Positions 19,561 through 30,629 of a DNA stretch of 64,000 bases are shown one piece after another. The position numbers and the translations under genes are program-made. Numbering within the stretch: the first letter of the stretch is position 1; every line of letters starts with the position of its first letter. Source of the DNA: Paramoeba atlantica (lineage: Eukaryota; Discosea); the NCBI GenBank assembly GCA_977017575.1, contig CDRNVI010000014.1, forward strand, positions 1-64,000, given 5' to 3'. Under the pieces are notes generated by a model, which saw only the letters and a program-made list of their open reading frames with translations, ran no database searches and was not told where the DNA came from.

Positions 19561-22160
19561 GACTGAAAGTTACTATCCTATTTTATCTTTGAGTACCTAT
19601 GCCCGACGCTCTTCCGAACTTGGTTCCTGACTCAATTTCAGGAATCGGAGACGCTCACCAAGCATTTCTGAGCCTCTGTTCAATGAAACGAATGGGGGTC
19701 ACCTTGCGGCCCGAGATCCTTGATGCGATTTCCGGCGCAGTCTGCCATGTTAAGGAGAAGCATGGCATTGATGAAATTTTTGAGCGCGCTTCAGCTCATG
19801 GTGGGAGTGGCGACAGCTCTCGGGGGGGGTCAAGCGATTCGCCGTGCGCTTGTGGCCCCGCAAAGCGGAGACTTTGGATTCGCGATGAAGCTGTGTGCTC
19901 TTCAAGGAACATTGAACTCCGGTACCTCCACGTGGTTTTATATATACCTCCACGTGGTTTTATATCAGAAAGTATGTTAAGTCACCTGGTTGTGTGGTTG
20001 AGAGCTCTACCAGATGGGAAGCAGCTCGGTGATGCTGTCCAAGTTCAGTTCCACGCAGCACTACGATCATGCGAGGTGGAACTCGTACGAGGGGGAGACT
20101 TGTGCGGTGCAAGTCCGGCTCATCTGCTTCTGCGATGCGACAAGTCCAGGAAGGTAACGTCTAACAAACCGAGGTTTAAACCACTGAGTCAAAAAGGAGA
20201 AACTGTAATTCGCTCGATACTTCAGCGCGTACCCCATGGGGCGCTTGCATTTCCTTTAATTATATTTTCGCTTCCATTAAACTACTGAACGAGTCAATGC
20301 AGTTTAACCCGATCCCACCCAAATCTTATGTAGAAGAAACTATATACTGAATTACGATGTCTACAAGAATGAATAAAACAAAGAATTTTATCTTTACTAA
20401 TGGGCGACTGTTTCTTCTCATTAACAGTCACGAAATCGAGAGGAATAAAATACAAAGTTGTCAAGACGTTATCAACAGTATACATCGATCGTATGAATAC
20501 AACTCAACATAATACTCCTCTTACATTATAGACTTATACATAGTACTCCTCTCCTCCGGAGGAAAATGTCCGACTAGGAGACCGAGTTCAAAAGACTCTT
20601 CCCCTAGATCCTATCACTGTGTCTGGAGTTCTTCAAATATCTCACATCAATACAATGGCGCGCAAATTTGGTTATCAGTGGGCAGTGGACACGTCCGAGG
20701 CTCTTCTAAATGGTTCTTTTTTCATGGAAATGGTCGGACTGGGACCTATCAAAAGCCGCCACGGCTCGCACTCAGAGAGAAAATGGCTACAGCATCTGCT
20801 CGACTTGGTGAACTGCGGAGTCCTGAGGGAAATCAAAGATCCACGCCGAGTTTCTCGAGTGTTTCTAAGGTATTTTGCAATTTCAAAAACTTGCTCTTTC
20901 TCGCGCAGCATCTTTGATGATACTCTCATAAATGCATTGTGCAAGAAACCCCTGTCAGCGAACTTACCACCTTTAGAGGAAATTAGATTTGCAATATCAT
21001 GTTTTTCTAAGGCACAAATGTTATCTGAAGATATGCGGCATGGCTTCCACCAAATTCCCTTCCCTCAAGAATAGAAAATTATGTATCAGTTCAATGCGCT
21101 GGTAGGGTTTTCACACTTAAAGTGCCACCTATGGGGTTTTCTTGGGCCCCATATTTCTCCCAGTGCTTAATTTGGGCAATAGTGTTAACCATCCTACCGC
21201 AGGGGTACGAACCGATGCTTGTGGGTGGAGGGAAGAGTACAGTTCCTTCTTATGTGTGGATCCGAAAAATTAGCGAAGAGGAAAATATCGGCGTTGTTTT
21301 TGTATGGTATGATAATATTTTTGTGGTTTCAAATAGAGGTGGATTTCTCACGGAGCTCTTTCGTAAATTGCAATCTTGCTCCAAGCCCCCACCTAAAGGA
21401 TGTGGTGTTGTGTGGAAATACCTGGAACCACCTCAATCTTCCGGCACGTTCCTAGGGATCACGTATTGGTGGGTGGAGGAAAAATTGCATTGGAAACATT
21501 GCGTATCCAACGTTGAGCGTTGGGCACAAGTCTCGGTAGGATGCTGCACTACAGTGCGTTTCTTGCAACATCTAATTGGAATTGTAGTTTGGGACACTTT
21601 GGTGAGTGGTTTTCCATTCGCTGGCATTTACGAGATCAGAGTAATCAGCAAACGTCTTGCACGCTGCGTCGGAAACAAATACTATCCAATCACATAAAAG
21701 GAGGAAAAACTCCTTGCCGACGCTTTATCTCGCTTGGTGGCCAATAATCCGAATTCTCGAAACCCTCCAACCATCCCATCACATCACGTGGTAGCTTTCT
21801 CTGATGCTTCTTTGAATTACACGGGCTATTGTGTTCTTCACCCCAATCATACTATAATTGAGGAAGTTAGCCGAGTAGTCTCTAAAAAATGCGATATATA
21901 CGCCTTGGAGTTTGAAACTGCAGTCGATGCCTTACACTACGGGTGGTTACGGGCTCCACGTGCTTTTGGGGTGTGACAACACGGATGTTGTACGGGCTTT
22001 GCAGAGACGAACGTCGGTACGGCACGAAATATGTGATCAACTGACGTTACTTTCTGAATTTCAAGAAACTCATAGCAAGAGCTTTAATGTCTTTTACATT
22101 TCTTCTAAAGAAATTCCGGCAGATTCTCTTACACGTTAACAGAAAGGATTGTGCACGGAT
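19561..22160 (+). mobile_element. degraded YR retrotransposon, VIPER/DIRS-like
   Basis: Parts in order: an N-terminal segment of unknown function; a tyrosine-recombinase catalytic segment (ALRSCEVELVRGGDL, the box-I arginine region) at about 19980-20240; a reverse transcriptase at about 20640-21500 (MPPMGFSWAPYFSQCL); an RNase H-like part at about 21735-22140 (VVAFSDASLNYTGYCV). In canonical DIRS and Ngaro elements the recombinase follows RNase H; here it precedes the RT, as reported for VIPER of trypanosomes. The copy is broken, with several lesions, and looks moderately old. No terminal repeats were identified with confidence. Relatives lie at 30.7-31.3 kb and 62.1-62.9 kb. Confidence 0.75.
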
Positions 22161-22742
22161 CACGCGTTAATGGTTAATGCCATGCAACAAGCACAGTTGC
22201 ACGTGCAGTTTCGAACGTAATCTATCGCAAAACAAAAACAAAAAACGATTCGTTAATTTAGACGTGCGTATATTGAATTTTTGTTTATATGCCTTTTATT
22301 CAACCTCATAGTTTCAAATAACGTATTTCATCTCTTTTGTAACAACATTTTGTCAACAGTTCCCATCAAGAAGACCATCCCGTTACCCGCAAATGAAGGT
22401 TACTGTAGGGGGCAGCTACCTATTAAGTAGAACCTATTAGGTATAAGTGAAACAGCTCTCATTTGCTAGCCTTTCTGTCAGCTCGCTGCCCGAAAGATCA
22501 CTAGCCTATGAAAACATCCCCCTTTTATTCAAGGGAAGTACCTGACATTGATGTTTTTGTTATATTCACCATTTCAGGCAAGCAAGCTCCATTTCCGAGG
22601 CTGAGAAAACGTGGCGTTGCTATTATCCTGAGAAGGTATTACCAACGCCGGCATTTAGTGCTCTGAGAGCAAAAATACCCAAAAATGACCACATTTTTTG
22701 AAGATAGGATATTTTTGGCTTTCCAGGCCAAATTTTCTTTCT
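22161..22742. other. probable 3' region of the retroelement, then repeat flank
   Basis: No gene is seen. The part at 22640-22740 is a diverged copy of a sequence also found at 26560-26660 and 28230-28340 (GCTCTGAGAGCAAAAATA...), which in each case lies immediately before a 99-bp hairpin repeat. Confidence 0.4.
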
Positions 22743-22841
22743 TAGGCTCTTCGTTAAACGCGGTGGTAGTTTTCAACGCGAAGCGCGCACCATGAGTAAC
22801 TTCTAAGTTGCAAACAACCACCGCGTTTAACGAAGAGCCTA
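22743..22841 (+). repeat. 99-bp hairpin repeat, copy A
   Basis: Inverted ends TAGGCTCTTCGTTAAACGCG and their complement flank a short centre (AACGCGAAGCGCGC...GAGTAACTTCTAAGTTG). Three more copies lie at 26663-26761, 27111-27203 (reverse orientation) and 28340-28438. Confidence 0.75.
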
Positions 22842-23340
22842 ACAAAGAATTACTTATTTTGTAATCCAGGAGATCTGTGGAGCATGACATAATCATGTTG
22901 CACGACATTGCTTGATGAAACAATGAACAAAATTAAATTATTCGATGCAGTCACTGCACATCTCCACTGTTCTACACGCCGTGTACATACTACTCCATTA
23001 GTTTAAGATGAGGAGCGTTCTACGAACGACTACGACGAATTGTGCCACATCTTCCATACTTATAAACACATTTCATATTTCAAAATCTATATAAAGGAAT
23101 GATTGCGCACTCCTTCATCGACACTGATTTAAGCGGGGGTGTTTATCACAATGAAGGAATCACGGCTTGGCGTGGTCGAGGTTCATTTGCGAATGATCGG
23201 GATCCTCTTTGTCCCCTACAAAGCGTTGGGGGAATAAAAATAATGAGTTCCGACTTCGCTCATATACCCTTTGCATGCCAGGCACTGAAGTTACTAGGCA
23301 CCTCACCTCTCCGTCCAGACATTCAGAAAGAGTGTACTCC
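22842..23340. other. spacer with an unassigned short reading frame
   Basis: A frame at 23099-23374 (+) encodes 91 residues (DTDLSGGVYHNEG, CPLQSVGGIKIMSSDF) that I cannot assign. It runs into the hairpin repeat, so it is probably not a gene. Confidence 0.3.
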
Positions 23341-23416
23341 CCCTCTCATTAATTTTTATAAATATAGATTATAACAAAAATGAAAATTTATATTTATAAA
23401 AATTAATGAGAGAGGG
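23341..23416. repeat. AT-rich hairpin repeat
   Basis: CTCTCATTAATTTTTATAAA and its exact reverse complement, with 24 bp paired and about 25 unpaired bases between. No coding sequence. Confidence 0.65.
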
Positions 23417-23653
23417 TAGGTGGAAGAGGAGGGTGATATACAGCACTTTAGCTGATAGGATGAACCAATTTGTTTCGCTGTAAGGATAGATTGCGAATAA
23501 ACGAGGATGATAATTATGAGATATTAACGATAAATATTTGCTTAAGCGCCCAGTAGTCTATGATAGAGTAATGAAGGGAGGACTAAGGTACAAAAGGTTG
23601 ATCTGCACTTTCTGGAGAAAATTCTTCCTGTCCCTTTGTCTCCACAAACGTGA

Positions 23654-24618
23654 TTATGCGCTGATTTCTACGGATTTCTTCTTGATCAGCGATGCGCTGC
23701 GGGGAAAAATAAAAGCCAAGCCAGTAGGCCCCTCGACCATCTGTTTTCTTAACTCCCGCATGCTTCGTAGAATTCGCTGCTGCTCTCCAAACAGTGTAGA
23801 ATATGATTTTTTTAGGGAGTCAAGTCTATGAGAATATTCAAGAACTTCGTGCCTAAGCATCTGGCACCTTATCCTGCATTCGTCAGATTCGAGTACAGAA
23901 ATGCGGACGAACTCTTTTGAACGAGCCTCTCGTTCCTCAGATGCATTTATAACCCCCCTTTGAATCCGCAGGCTCTTCTTTAAACGCTTTATCGCATTTC
24001 TCTGTGCCTGCACAGTTCGATTTAGCGAACGAATTGTTTTTTTTTAAGCGTGACTAAAGGTGTGGTTGAATGAGAAGCCTCAATTTCGGAAGGGGATTCC
24101 AACGAATCACCGGTAATCTCAACTGCCCTTCGCTCCATCACCTGTACGTCCGGGGGTTCGTTGCAATCTCTGAGTGCGAGACAAACTTCGGAAGACGTCT
24201 TCTGAACTTCTCCACTTTGCTGAATCTGTAGTACTGGGGGTTCTAAGGCGGGGGATTCTAAAGTGGATGCTAAGTGATTCGATATACTCTGAGTGATTTC
24301 TAATAGATCTGCTTGAAACGTGTGGTCCGTTATACATTTCGTTGAATGGTGCTTCAGTTTCGATTTTTGATAAAGAAAGGGGAGAGTCATACATGTATCT
24401 TCGGAATCGCAACTTTCCGAATCGATATCTTCACCTACAACGAAAGCGATATCTGAACCACTTTCGTGGTAGGTAGATTCGGATTCTTCAGAATCCCCCG
24501 TAGTCGAGCAAGAGGAATTATAGTCCGTTTCAGAAGCTTCCGAAGGTTCCCAGTCTGTATCCGTTGCGGAAGACACGAAAAGACTCTCCGCAGAGAGATT
24601 TAAGTCCGTTTGTGACAT
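23654..24618 (-). mobile_element. N-terminal part of a Tc1/mariner-like element protein (acidic domain plus coiled coil)
   Basis: ATG 24618 opens a Ser/Glu/Asp-rich region (TDTDWEPSEASETDYNSS) of about 195 residues. After an A9 run (plus-strand T9, 24037-24045) the frame is lost; one more A joins it to a coiled-coil segment ending at 23654 (KSLRIQ, LRHEVLEYSHRLDSLKKSY), giving 321 residues. The acidic region, the KSLRIQ heptads and the order match the copy at 50.6-52.7 kb, where the same pair precedes a Tc1-like catalytic domain. No catalytic domain is seen here, so this is a truncated copy or a domesticated N-terminus. Confidence 0.55.
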
Positions 24619-25304
24619 TGAAAAATAAGAACAAATCCCAGAAAGTAGACAATTTTCAGATAAAAAATTAAAATAATTTTTTTTTGGTCGTACTGCAAAA
24701 TGATGAATTCTGACTATTTTTCCGTTGTTATCCTAACGTATCCGAGTAGCTACGAACAAGACTACTAAAAAGCTCCTTCCATGCTATCAAAATTTTTCTG
24801 AACGGGGGTGTAGTAGGCTCACTACATAGTGTACAGTGTCACTGGTGAAGCGCCCTGGGAGAGCCTTGTGTCCCCGTACCTGGAATCAGTCGGGAGCCGG
24901 AGTGGTACTTGTGGCGTCTGCACGTGGGAATTGCAGGCGCTCCTGTACCAAACAAACAAACAAACGAAAAATGAACCAAGAAAAGAGTGGAAAGCTAAGT
25001 AATGACAAAAAATACAGGTACACTTAATTCTCCTGCAAGGGAACGTCCGACCTTCCATCCTACAGGAAGTGTGCGTGACTGGCACCCGAGCGGGGCAAGT
25101 CAAGCTATACTTCACGCGAGTTGCATCATTTGGAGATAACAAAAGTGACCGATCAGGCATAGAAAACCTTTTTAAAGAACCCAACAAATCGATCGGAGTC
25201 TATAATGACTGGCATGTGCTAAATTTGGCCGCTGGGACGCTCAGTGGCCAGAACTGATGGATGGCGTGCAAGCTTGGCACTTAATTACCTTGTGAACATA
25301 GCTG
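24619..25304. other. spacer, no gene recognised
   Basis: AT-rich to about 24800, then mixed sequence with no stable reading frame. Nothing I can name. Confidence 0.35.
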
Positions 25305-25400
25305 CAAAATTTGCGGTGGTTGTATAACTACCGCTCTACCCTCGAATAAAAAGTGAATATAAACAGTTAAAATAAATTATAAAGAGAAACACAGCAATAA
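25305..25400. repeat. solo diverged copy of the foldback element terminus
   Basis: TGCGGTGGTTGTA...ACTACCGCTCTACC...TATAAAGAGAAACACAG matches the terminal 100 bases of the foldback element at 25877-27706, diverged by several substitutions. Confidence 0.6.
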
Positions 25401-25411
25401 CCCCCCCACAG

Positions 25412-25484
25412 CGAAAAGTCACCCCCCTCTAACTTTTCAGCCAAGTGTCCGTTTGAGCTCATTTTTGTTGCATTTTGCTGTTCC
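25412..25484 (+). repeat. left terminal inverted repeat of a Tc1/mariner-like element
   Basis: AAGTCACCCCCCTCTAA, followed by CATTTTTGTTGCATTTTGC, matches the reverse complement of about 30630-30705 over some 65 bases. The right copy directly follows a transposase end, so this is the opposite end of the same element or of a close relative. Confidence 0.55.
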
Positions 25485-25619
25485 CAACACAAAGACTTTG
25501 CGCGTTATAGCACGGAACCAAGGCTCTCAAATGCGTGCATCCGATAGATGGATTATCACTTTCTTCACATTTTTCAAGAGACCAATTTCTCACACTTTAA
25601 CAATAAAGTAAACAAAAAA

Positions 25620-25870
25620 TGGAGAAACAAAATATTTCTTCAAAATCGTTTCACCTATTGTATTTTGATAGTTTGGGACCTATACTAGCTTTCTCCGCAG
25701 TTGTTTTCGCAGGCTATCTGGCTTTCTACGAGGTTGTTTTGGCAAGATACCCCTTCTTGGAGCCGTGGTACGCCTATCGAAATGGGTTATTTTTCAGGAT
25801 TCGCGGAAACTTTAGTAAAGTAAAATAAAGTTTTTTTTTGCGAATAAAGTTACTAAACAGTACTTAATTG
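25620..25870 (+). repeat. interspersed repeat with AT-rich palindrome
   Basis: The segment 25635-25720 (TATTTTGATAGTTTGGGACC, TTTCTCCGCAGTTGTTTTCG) recurs at 26286-26370 at high identity. The end (25790-25870) is copy 2 of the AT-rich palindrome seen at 6636. The frame across both copies shares residues (LLYFDSLGP, AFSAVVFA), but two nearby diverged copies look like repeat DNA, not a gene. Confidence 0.5.
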
Positions 25871-26427
25871 ACTTTATTGCGGTGGTTGTAAAACTACCGC
25901 TCTACACTCGATTATTGAAAAAAAGTGAACAAAAACAGTGAAAATATAAAGAGGAACACAGTAATATAATAGAAGAACAAAATATAAAAGGGGGCTCCGG
26001 TGGACCAAAACTGAAAAAAAAATTTGAAAAAAATGGGGGGTCCATGGGGGGGGTCCAGGGGGGGGTCCAGGGGGGGGGCATGGTCGAGCAAATTTTTTCG
26101 AAAAAATTAGTTTTCGAAAAAAAACCGCAGAAAGGGTAGCCGGGGTCTTGGCGCGCATTTTCCACCCCCCTACCCGGGGGTGACCCCCCCGCGTATCCGC
26201 AGGACGGGTCCGCCAAGTTCGGATTTTTTCGGAAATTTTTTTTTGAAAAAAAATTCAACTTGGCGAAAAAAATGACAAAAAAAAATAGTTTTCCAAAATC
26301 GTTTCCCCTATTGTATTTTGATAGTTTGGGACCTACACTAGCTTTCTCCGCAGTTGTTTTCGCAAGGTATCACTTCTTCGAACCGTGGTGCGCCCCTCAA
26401 AATGACCCAATTTTAACTAAAAAGGGT

Positions 26428-26761
26428 GAAAAAGTATTTTTCGGACCTAAAGGGGCATTTTTGTGTCGAAAGAATGGTATGGTTGGAGTCGTATTCTCTA
26501 CCCAATACGTTCGGTAGGCTTTCATTCATGCCTACGAGTGATTTCCCACGCGCAAATGTCGGATTTAGTGCTCTGAGAGCAAAAATATGCGAAAATGACC
26601 CCATTTGTACCCGAAATTCGGCTATTTTTGGCTATAATCTTTCCAGGCTAAATTTTCTTTTTTAGGCTCTTCGTTAAACGCGGCGGTAGTTTTCAACGCG
26701 AAGCGCGCAGCATGAGTGACTTCTAAGTTGAAAGCAACCACTGCGTTTAACGAAGAGCCTA
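26428..26761 (+). repeat. interspersed repeat ending in hairpin repeat copy B
   Basis: The part 26428-26660 matches 28103-28340 (GAAAAAGTATTTTT, CATTCATGCCTACGAGTGATTTCC). It is followed by the 99-bp hairpin repeat at 26663-26761. Confidence 0.65.
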
Positions 26762-27110
26762 AAAAAGAAAATTTTACTATAAACTTTTAAAAAACGTATG
26801 TTTCTTTTTTCAAAAAAAGCAACAGAATACGGCTGCCTAGTGGAACAGTGGACTTTACTGACGGGTGGCGTGGCAAAAAATGTGGCGGGGCAACAATCTG
26901 GACTGTAGAAGACTCCACGAAAGGTTTCGGGAAAGGCCTACTGAAACTTGGACAGGGTGAACAGATGTAGGCGATTCCGTTTTCTTCTGCAGTCATGATC
27001 AAGCCCTGGCACCCGCACATTATAATGCGTACTAAGCTGCACATTGCTAATGCATATAGCACATTTATAGTGCATACAGCATTATAAATGTGCTATATTC
27101 ATTATAAATT

Positions 27111-27203
27111 TAGGCTCTTCGTTAAACGCGGTGGTTGTTTTTAACTTAGAAGTCACTCATGGTGCGCGCTTCGCGTTGAAAACTACCACCAACGAAGAGC
27201 CTA
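27111..27203 (-). repeat. 99-bp hairpin repeat, copy C (inverted, 93 bp)
   Basis: Same ends (TAGGCTCTTCGTTAAACGCG) with the centre in the opposite orientation to copies A, B and D. The right end is slightly shortened. Confidence 0.7.
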
Positions 27204-27984
27204 GAAAAGAAAATTTGGTCTGGAAAGCTGAAGAAAACAGAATGACTATAGCCAAAAATAGCCGATTTTTGGGTAAAAATGGGGCCATTTTCGCGTATTT
27301 TACCTCTCAGAGCAAGTTGTGATTTTTTTAAATTTTTTTTTCCGAAAAAATCCGAACTTGGCGGACCCGTCCTGCGGATACGCGGGGGGGTCACCCCCGG
27401 GTAGGGGAGTGGAAAATGCGCGCCAAGACCCCGGCTACCGCTTCTGCGGGTTTGTTTCGAAAAATAATTTTTTCAAAAAAATTTCGTCCCCTGTCCCCCA
27501 AAAAAAGCTCCCCTGTGTCAAAACTAGACCCCCCCCCATGGACCCCCCCTAGACCCCCCATTTTTTTCAATTTTGGACCACCGGAGCCCCCTTTCAAAAA
27601 TTTTTCTTCTATTATATTACTGTATTCCTCTTTATATTTTCACTGTTTTTGTTCACTTTTTTTTTCAATAATCGAGGGTAGAGCGGTAGTTTTACAACCA
27701 CCGCAATGTGCTATATGCATTATAAATGTGCCGTATTAATATGCATTATAAATGTGCCTTAATATGCATTATAAATGTGCTGATGGGCCTTCTTGATCCC
27801 TGCTCCGGCATCTGACACTAGGTGCGTAGCAAAAATTCTCTCGGAACGAAGTTCCACAAAAAAGGGAACTCCATAGGAAAGGGAAAGTAGAAAGATGAAT
27901 GAGACAGTAAATACAAGATTATGTACATAGGATGTGTACGTTCAAAAAGTAAATGTGCTAAAGAGCCGTCAGCCTCCTTAAAAA

Positions 27985-28438
27985 GTGAAAGGGAAAAATA
28001 AAGTAAAATAAAGTTTTTAAAAAAAAATAAAGTTACTATAAAGTACTTTATTTAAAGTTTTAAAGCTTCCGTGAACCCTGTTATTTTTGACTAAAAAATG
28101 CGAAAAAGTATTTTTTGGACCCAAAGGGCTCTTTTCGTGTCGGAAGAATGGTGTGGTTGAAGCCGCATTCTCTACCCACGTTCTGTATCCTTGAATTCAT
28201 GCCTACGAGTGATTTCCCGCACGCTAATATCGATTTTAGAGCAAAAATACACAAATTCCCATATTTTTACCCCAAAAGTCGGCTATTTTTGTCTCAAATC
28301 CTTCCAGTTTCTTCGGCTTTCCTGGCCATTTTTCTTTTTTAGGTTCTTCGTTCAACGCGGTGGTAGTTTTCAACGCTAAGCGCGCAGCATGAGTAACTTC
28401 TAAATTGAAAACAACCACCTCGTTTAACGAAGAGCCCA
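27985..28438 (+). repeat. AT-rich palindrome copy 3, interspersed repeat, hairpin copy D
   Basis: The AT-rich repeat (28000-28085, ending TTCCGTGAACCCTG) is followed by a second copy of the 26428-26660 sequence and a more diverged hairpin repeat at 28340-28438. The fixed order suggests the pieces were once one larger element. Confidence 0.6.
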
Positions 28439-28603
28439 AAATATTAGGGACCGGGTTACTACAATTCAAGAGAATTTTTCTTTCCTTTCCTTTTCTTGGG
28501 GCGCAATGTAAGAGGGCTAAAACCAGTAAAATGCAAACCCAGGCAAACCCAAGCAAAAACTCTGCACAAAACTGAAAAAAGACAGCACACAGGAGAACGC
28601 GAC

Positions 28604-29443
28604 TCATTCAAGGGATATACAGGTGCCCATCCATACTTCCTCAAGGTGGTCAAGAACTCCCACAGGAAGCTTTGCCACTCTCAAATTTCCCCTTAATTTC
28701 TTATTTTCATGCAAAAAGAGATGTGTCATGACACGGGGGAGTTGGTGCAAATCTACGTTTCCTTCGAACGCGTTGTGATCCAAGAGAAGCTCCTTAAGAG
28801 TCCCGGGTAGTTTGGTTAATACCAATTTTCCTGACAGTACGTTATACGAAAGTTTTAGTTCCACTAAGTTGGGAGGTAAAGTTACGAGACATATACAATC
28901 AGTCAAAAAGTTGCGCATTAAATTGAGCACATTCATACTACCAGGAAGCAAAGTCAGATCTAACGACCCGGTCAGAGCGTTATCGCTGAGTACGCAACTG
29001 TGTAAGCAACTTCCCGTGGCAATATTTGCAAAACTCACGTCACCTGAGAGGTCACAGTAAAATGCTTCAAACTCTTTCACAGTAGCGGGAATATGTTCGA
29101 AATCAAGTGAACCTACTAGATGTGTCCAGGACCAGTGGATTGATTCAACGTTTCCACCCTCATCGCAGTAGACTCCAGTCCACTCACAAGCCGGTGTCTC
29201 AGTGGTCCAGCATTCTGGCTTCACACTCAGTCTGCTTACCAAAGCTTCTAACGTATATTCTTGGGGTAATGTGATTCTACTGATTTTGCCCTTCCGTGTA
29301 ACCACTGGCCTACAGTTTGTTGCATTCGACTTCGGAAGATCTGTTCCCGATAATTGCCCTACAGACGATTTCGTTCCGTCATCTATTTTTCGTTTCTTTA
29401 TGGGCCGCGCTTCTACGTCTGACAGTCGCGTACGTGAAATCAT
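28604..29443 (-). CDS. LRR protein 4 with NLS-like patch
   Basis: About 279 residues from ATG 29443, intact. A basic cluster (RPIKKRKID) resembles a monopartite nuclear localisation signal and matches the position of a similar patch in LRR protein 3. The cap follows (LPQEYTLEALVSRL, WTTETPACEWTGVYCDEGG), then LRR units (LPGSMNVLNLMRNFLTD, LPPNLVELKLSYNVLSG, LPGTLKELLLDHNAFEG). No signal peptide is evident, so this member may be intracellular. It sits between matching Tc1/mariner-type terminal repeats at 25.4 and 30.7 kb, in transposon-dense DNA, yet its frame is open. Confidence 0.8.
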   Translation of the reverse strand: MISRTRLSDVEARPIKKRKIDDGTKSSVGQLSGTDLPKSNATNCRPVVTRKGKISRITLPQEYTLEALVSRLSVKPECWTTETPACEWTGVYCDEGGNVESIHWSWTHLVGSLDFEHIPATVKEFEAFYCDLSGDVSFANIATGSCLHSCVLSDNALTGSLDLTLLPGSMNVLNLMRNFLTDCICLVTLPPNLVELKLSYNVLSGKLVLTKLPGTLKELLLDHNAFEGNVDLHQLPRVMTHLFLHENKKLRGNLRVAKLPVGVLDHLEEVWMGTCISLE

Positions 29444-29631
29444 TAATTTTAGGCCCAAAAAATACTTTACTGACTTTTTCTTTGCAACTAATTCCGGTTG
29501 ACCCAATTAGACACCCGTCCGGGTTAATATACCCCCCCGGCACAATAATTGGCTACAGGTACAATGCGTAGCTACAGGTACAATAAAAATTCCGAAAAAT
29601 AACGAAAATAGTTCAAAAAATTACTAAACTG

Positions 29632-29775
29632 CGGTGCGGGCGTAGTTGGCAGACGGTGGGCCTTACAACCTGCAGGTTCGATTCCCGCTATCGACAAAAC
29701 TTGCAACCTGGCGGCCTCACTACAAAGGGAAAGCGATCGGGAGTGCCTTCAAGGCCCACACCCAACCCCGCTCCC
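29632..29775 (+). repeat. tRNA-derived SINE-like sequence
   Basis: GGGCGTAGTTGGCAGACGG resembles a pol III A box and GGTTCGATTCC is a perfect B box about 33 bases downstream. The anticodon and acceptor stems do not pair properly, so this is a tRNA-derived repeat and not a functional tRNA. An unrelated body follows. Confidence 0.5.
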
Positions 29776-30021
29776 CGGCCATTTTTACCCCATAATGACA
29801 TTTTTACCCCTTAATGCATTTCTATTCCATGACATTTTCATCACTTAAGGAGTGGTTTACAAAAAATATATTGCGAAAGCGCCTTCCAATGGTAATCGAG
29901 GATAGAGAGGTAGTTTTAAGAGAAAAATTGAGTCTGAACTTAATTTGCGTACACCTGAACACGTGAAGCCTCGGAAAAAGTTTGGCTAACAACATACACT
30001 GTACATACAGTGTAAATAGTA
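29776..30021. other. spacer with a tandem motif
   Basis: No gene is seen. ACATTTTTACCCC/ATGACATTT motifs repeat at 29780-29850. Confidence 0.3.
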
Positions 30022-30556
30022 TTGAAAGAAATGCTGGATGACCATATAAAAACGAAGCTCAGGGCGTATAATATTTACTACACCTATCCTAGGAAGGTAA
30101 TTCCTTCACATGCCATGCGGATGTCTTGCACCAAAACTATAATCAACCCAATTTCAAGAGCGATAAATACTGGAACCATAGTGTCTCATTACTGTTCCGG
30201 TAAGGCCCAGGAGTTGCGTGAAGGCCTCCATACCCCACAACTTTCCCCGAAAATTTATCTTTCAGCAAGATGGGGCGGGTGCACATACGGCCAAAAATAC
30301 GAAAACCTATCTTTTCACTTCAAAAATTGAATACATAACAAATTGGCCGGCTAATTCTCCGGACCTTAATTCTATTGAGAACGTGTGAGAAGTGATTCAA
30401 CGAAGTGTAAAAGAAATGAATCCGTCTTGGGATATTTCTCTAATTAAGTGCGCAAAGAAAGCTTTTGAGAATATTGGTGAATCTGAGCTTGACCACACTG
30501 TTTTAAGCTTTGACAAAAGTCTGGAAGTTTGCCAAAAAATGGTGGCGAAAAAGTGA
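30022..30556 (+). mobile_element. Tc1/mariner-like transposase, C-terminal half
   Basis: From about 30250 the translation gives FIFQQDGAGAHTAKNTK and NWPANSPDLNSIENV, the second catalytic Asp and the Glu region of Tc1/mariner transposases. There are 35 residues between the D of QQD and the E of IENV, giving DD35E. The codon where nearly all relatives have Trp (ENVW) is TGA. The frame then continues to KMVAKK and a normal stop at 30556. The N-terminal half and the first catalytic Asp are degraded or absent upstream. A terminal repeat follows at 30630-30705. Confidence 0.75.
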
Positions 30557-30629
30557 AAAAAAGGTAGTACTAAATTCATTTTTTTTGGCCCAGTTTTATT
30601 CTCTATATGATATGCGCAAACAAGCATCA

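Larger units (their letters stand above)
25877..27706. mobile_element. 1.83-kb foldback-type element with about 380-bp inverted repeats
   Basis: The left arm (25877 to about 26255) and right arm (about 27325-27706) are reverse complements: TGCGGTGGTTGTAAAACTAC at the tip, then an AT block (TATAAAGAGGAACACAG), a G-run block (GGGGTCCA repeats), GCGCGCATTTTCCAC and TCCGCAGGACGGGTCCGCC. The centre has no transposase; it holds repeat sequence and two 99-bp hairpin repeats in opposite orientation (26663 and 27111). It is non-autonomous. No clear target-site duplication is visible. Confidence 0.75.

Noticed and set aside
25619-26517. A pair of small membrane-protein genes
   Set aside because: Both frames sit in two copies of the same interspersed repeat; the shared residues follow from DNA similarity.
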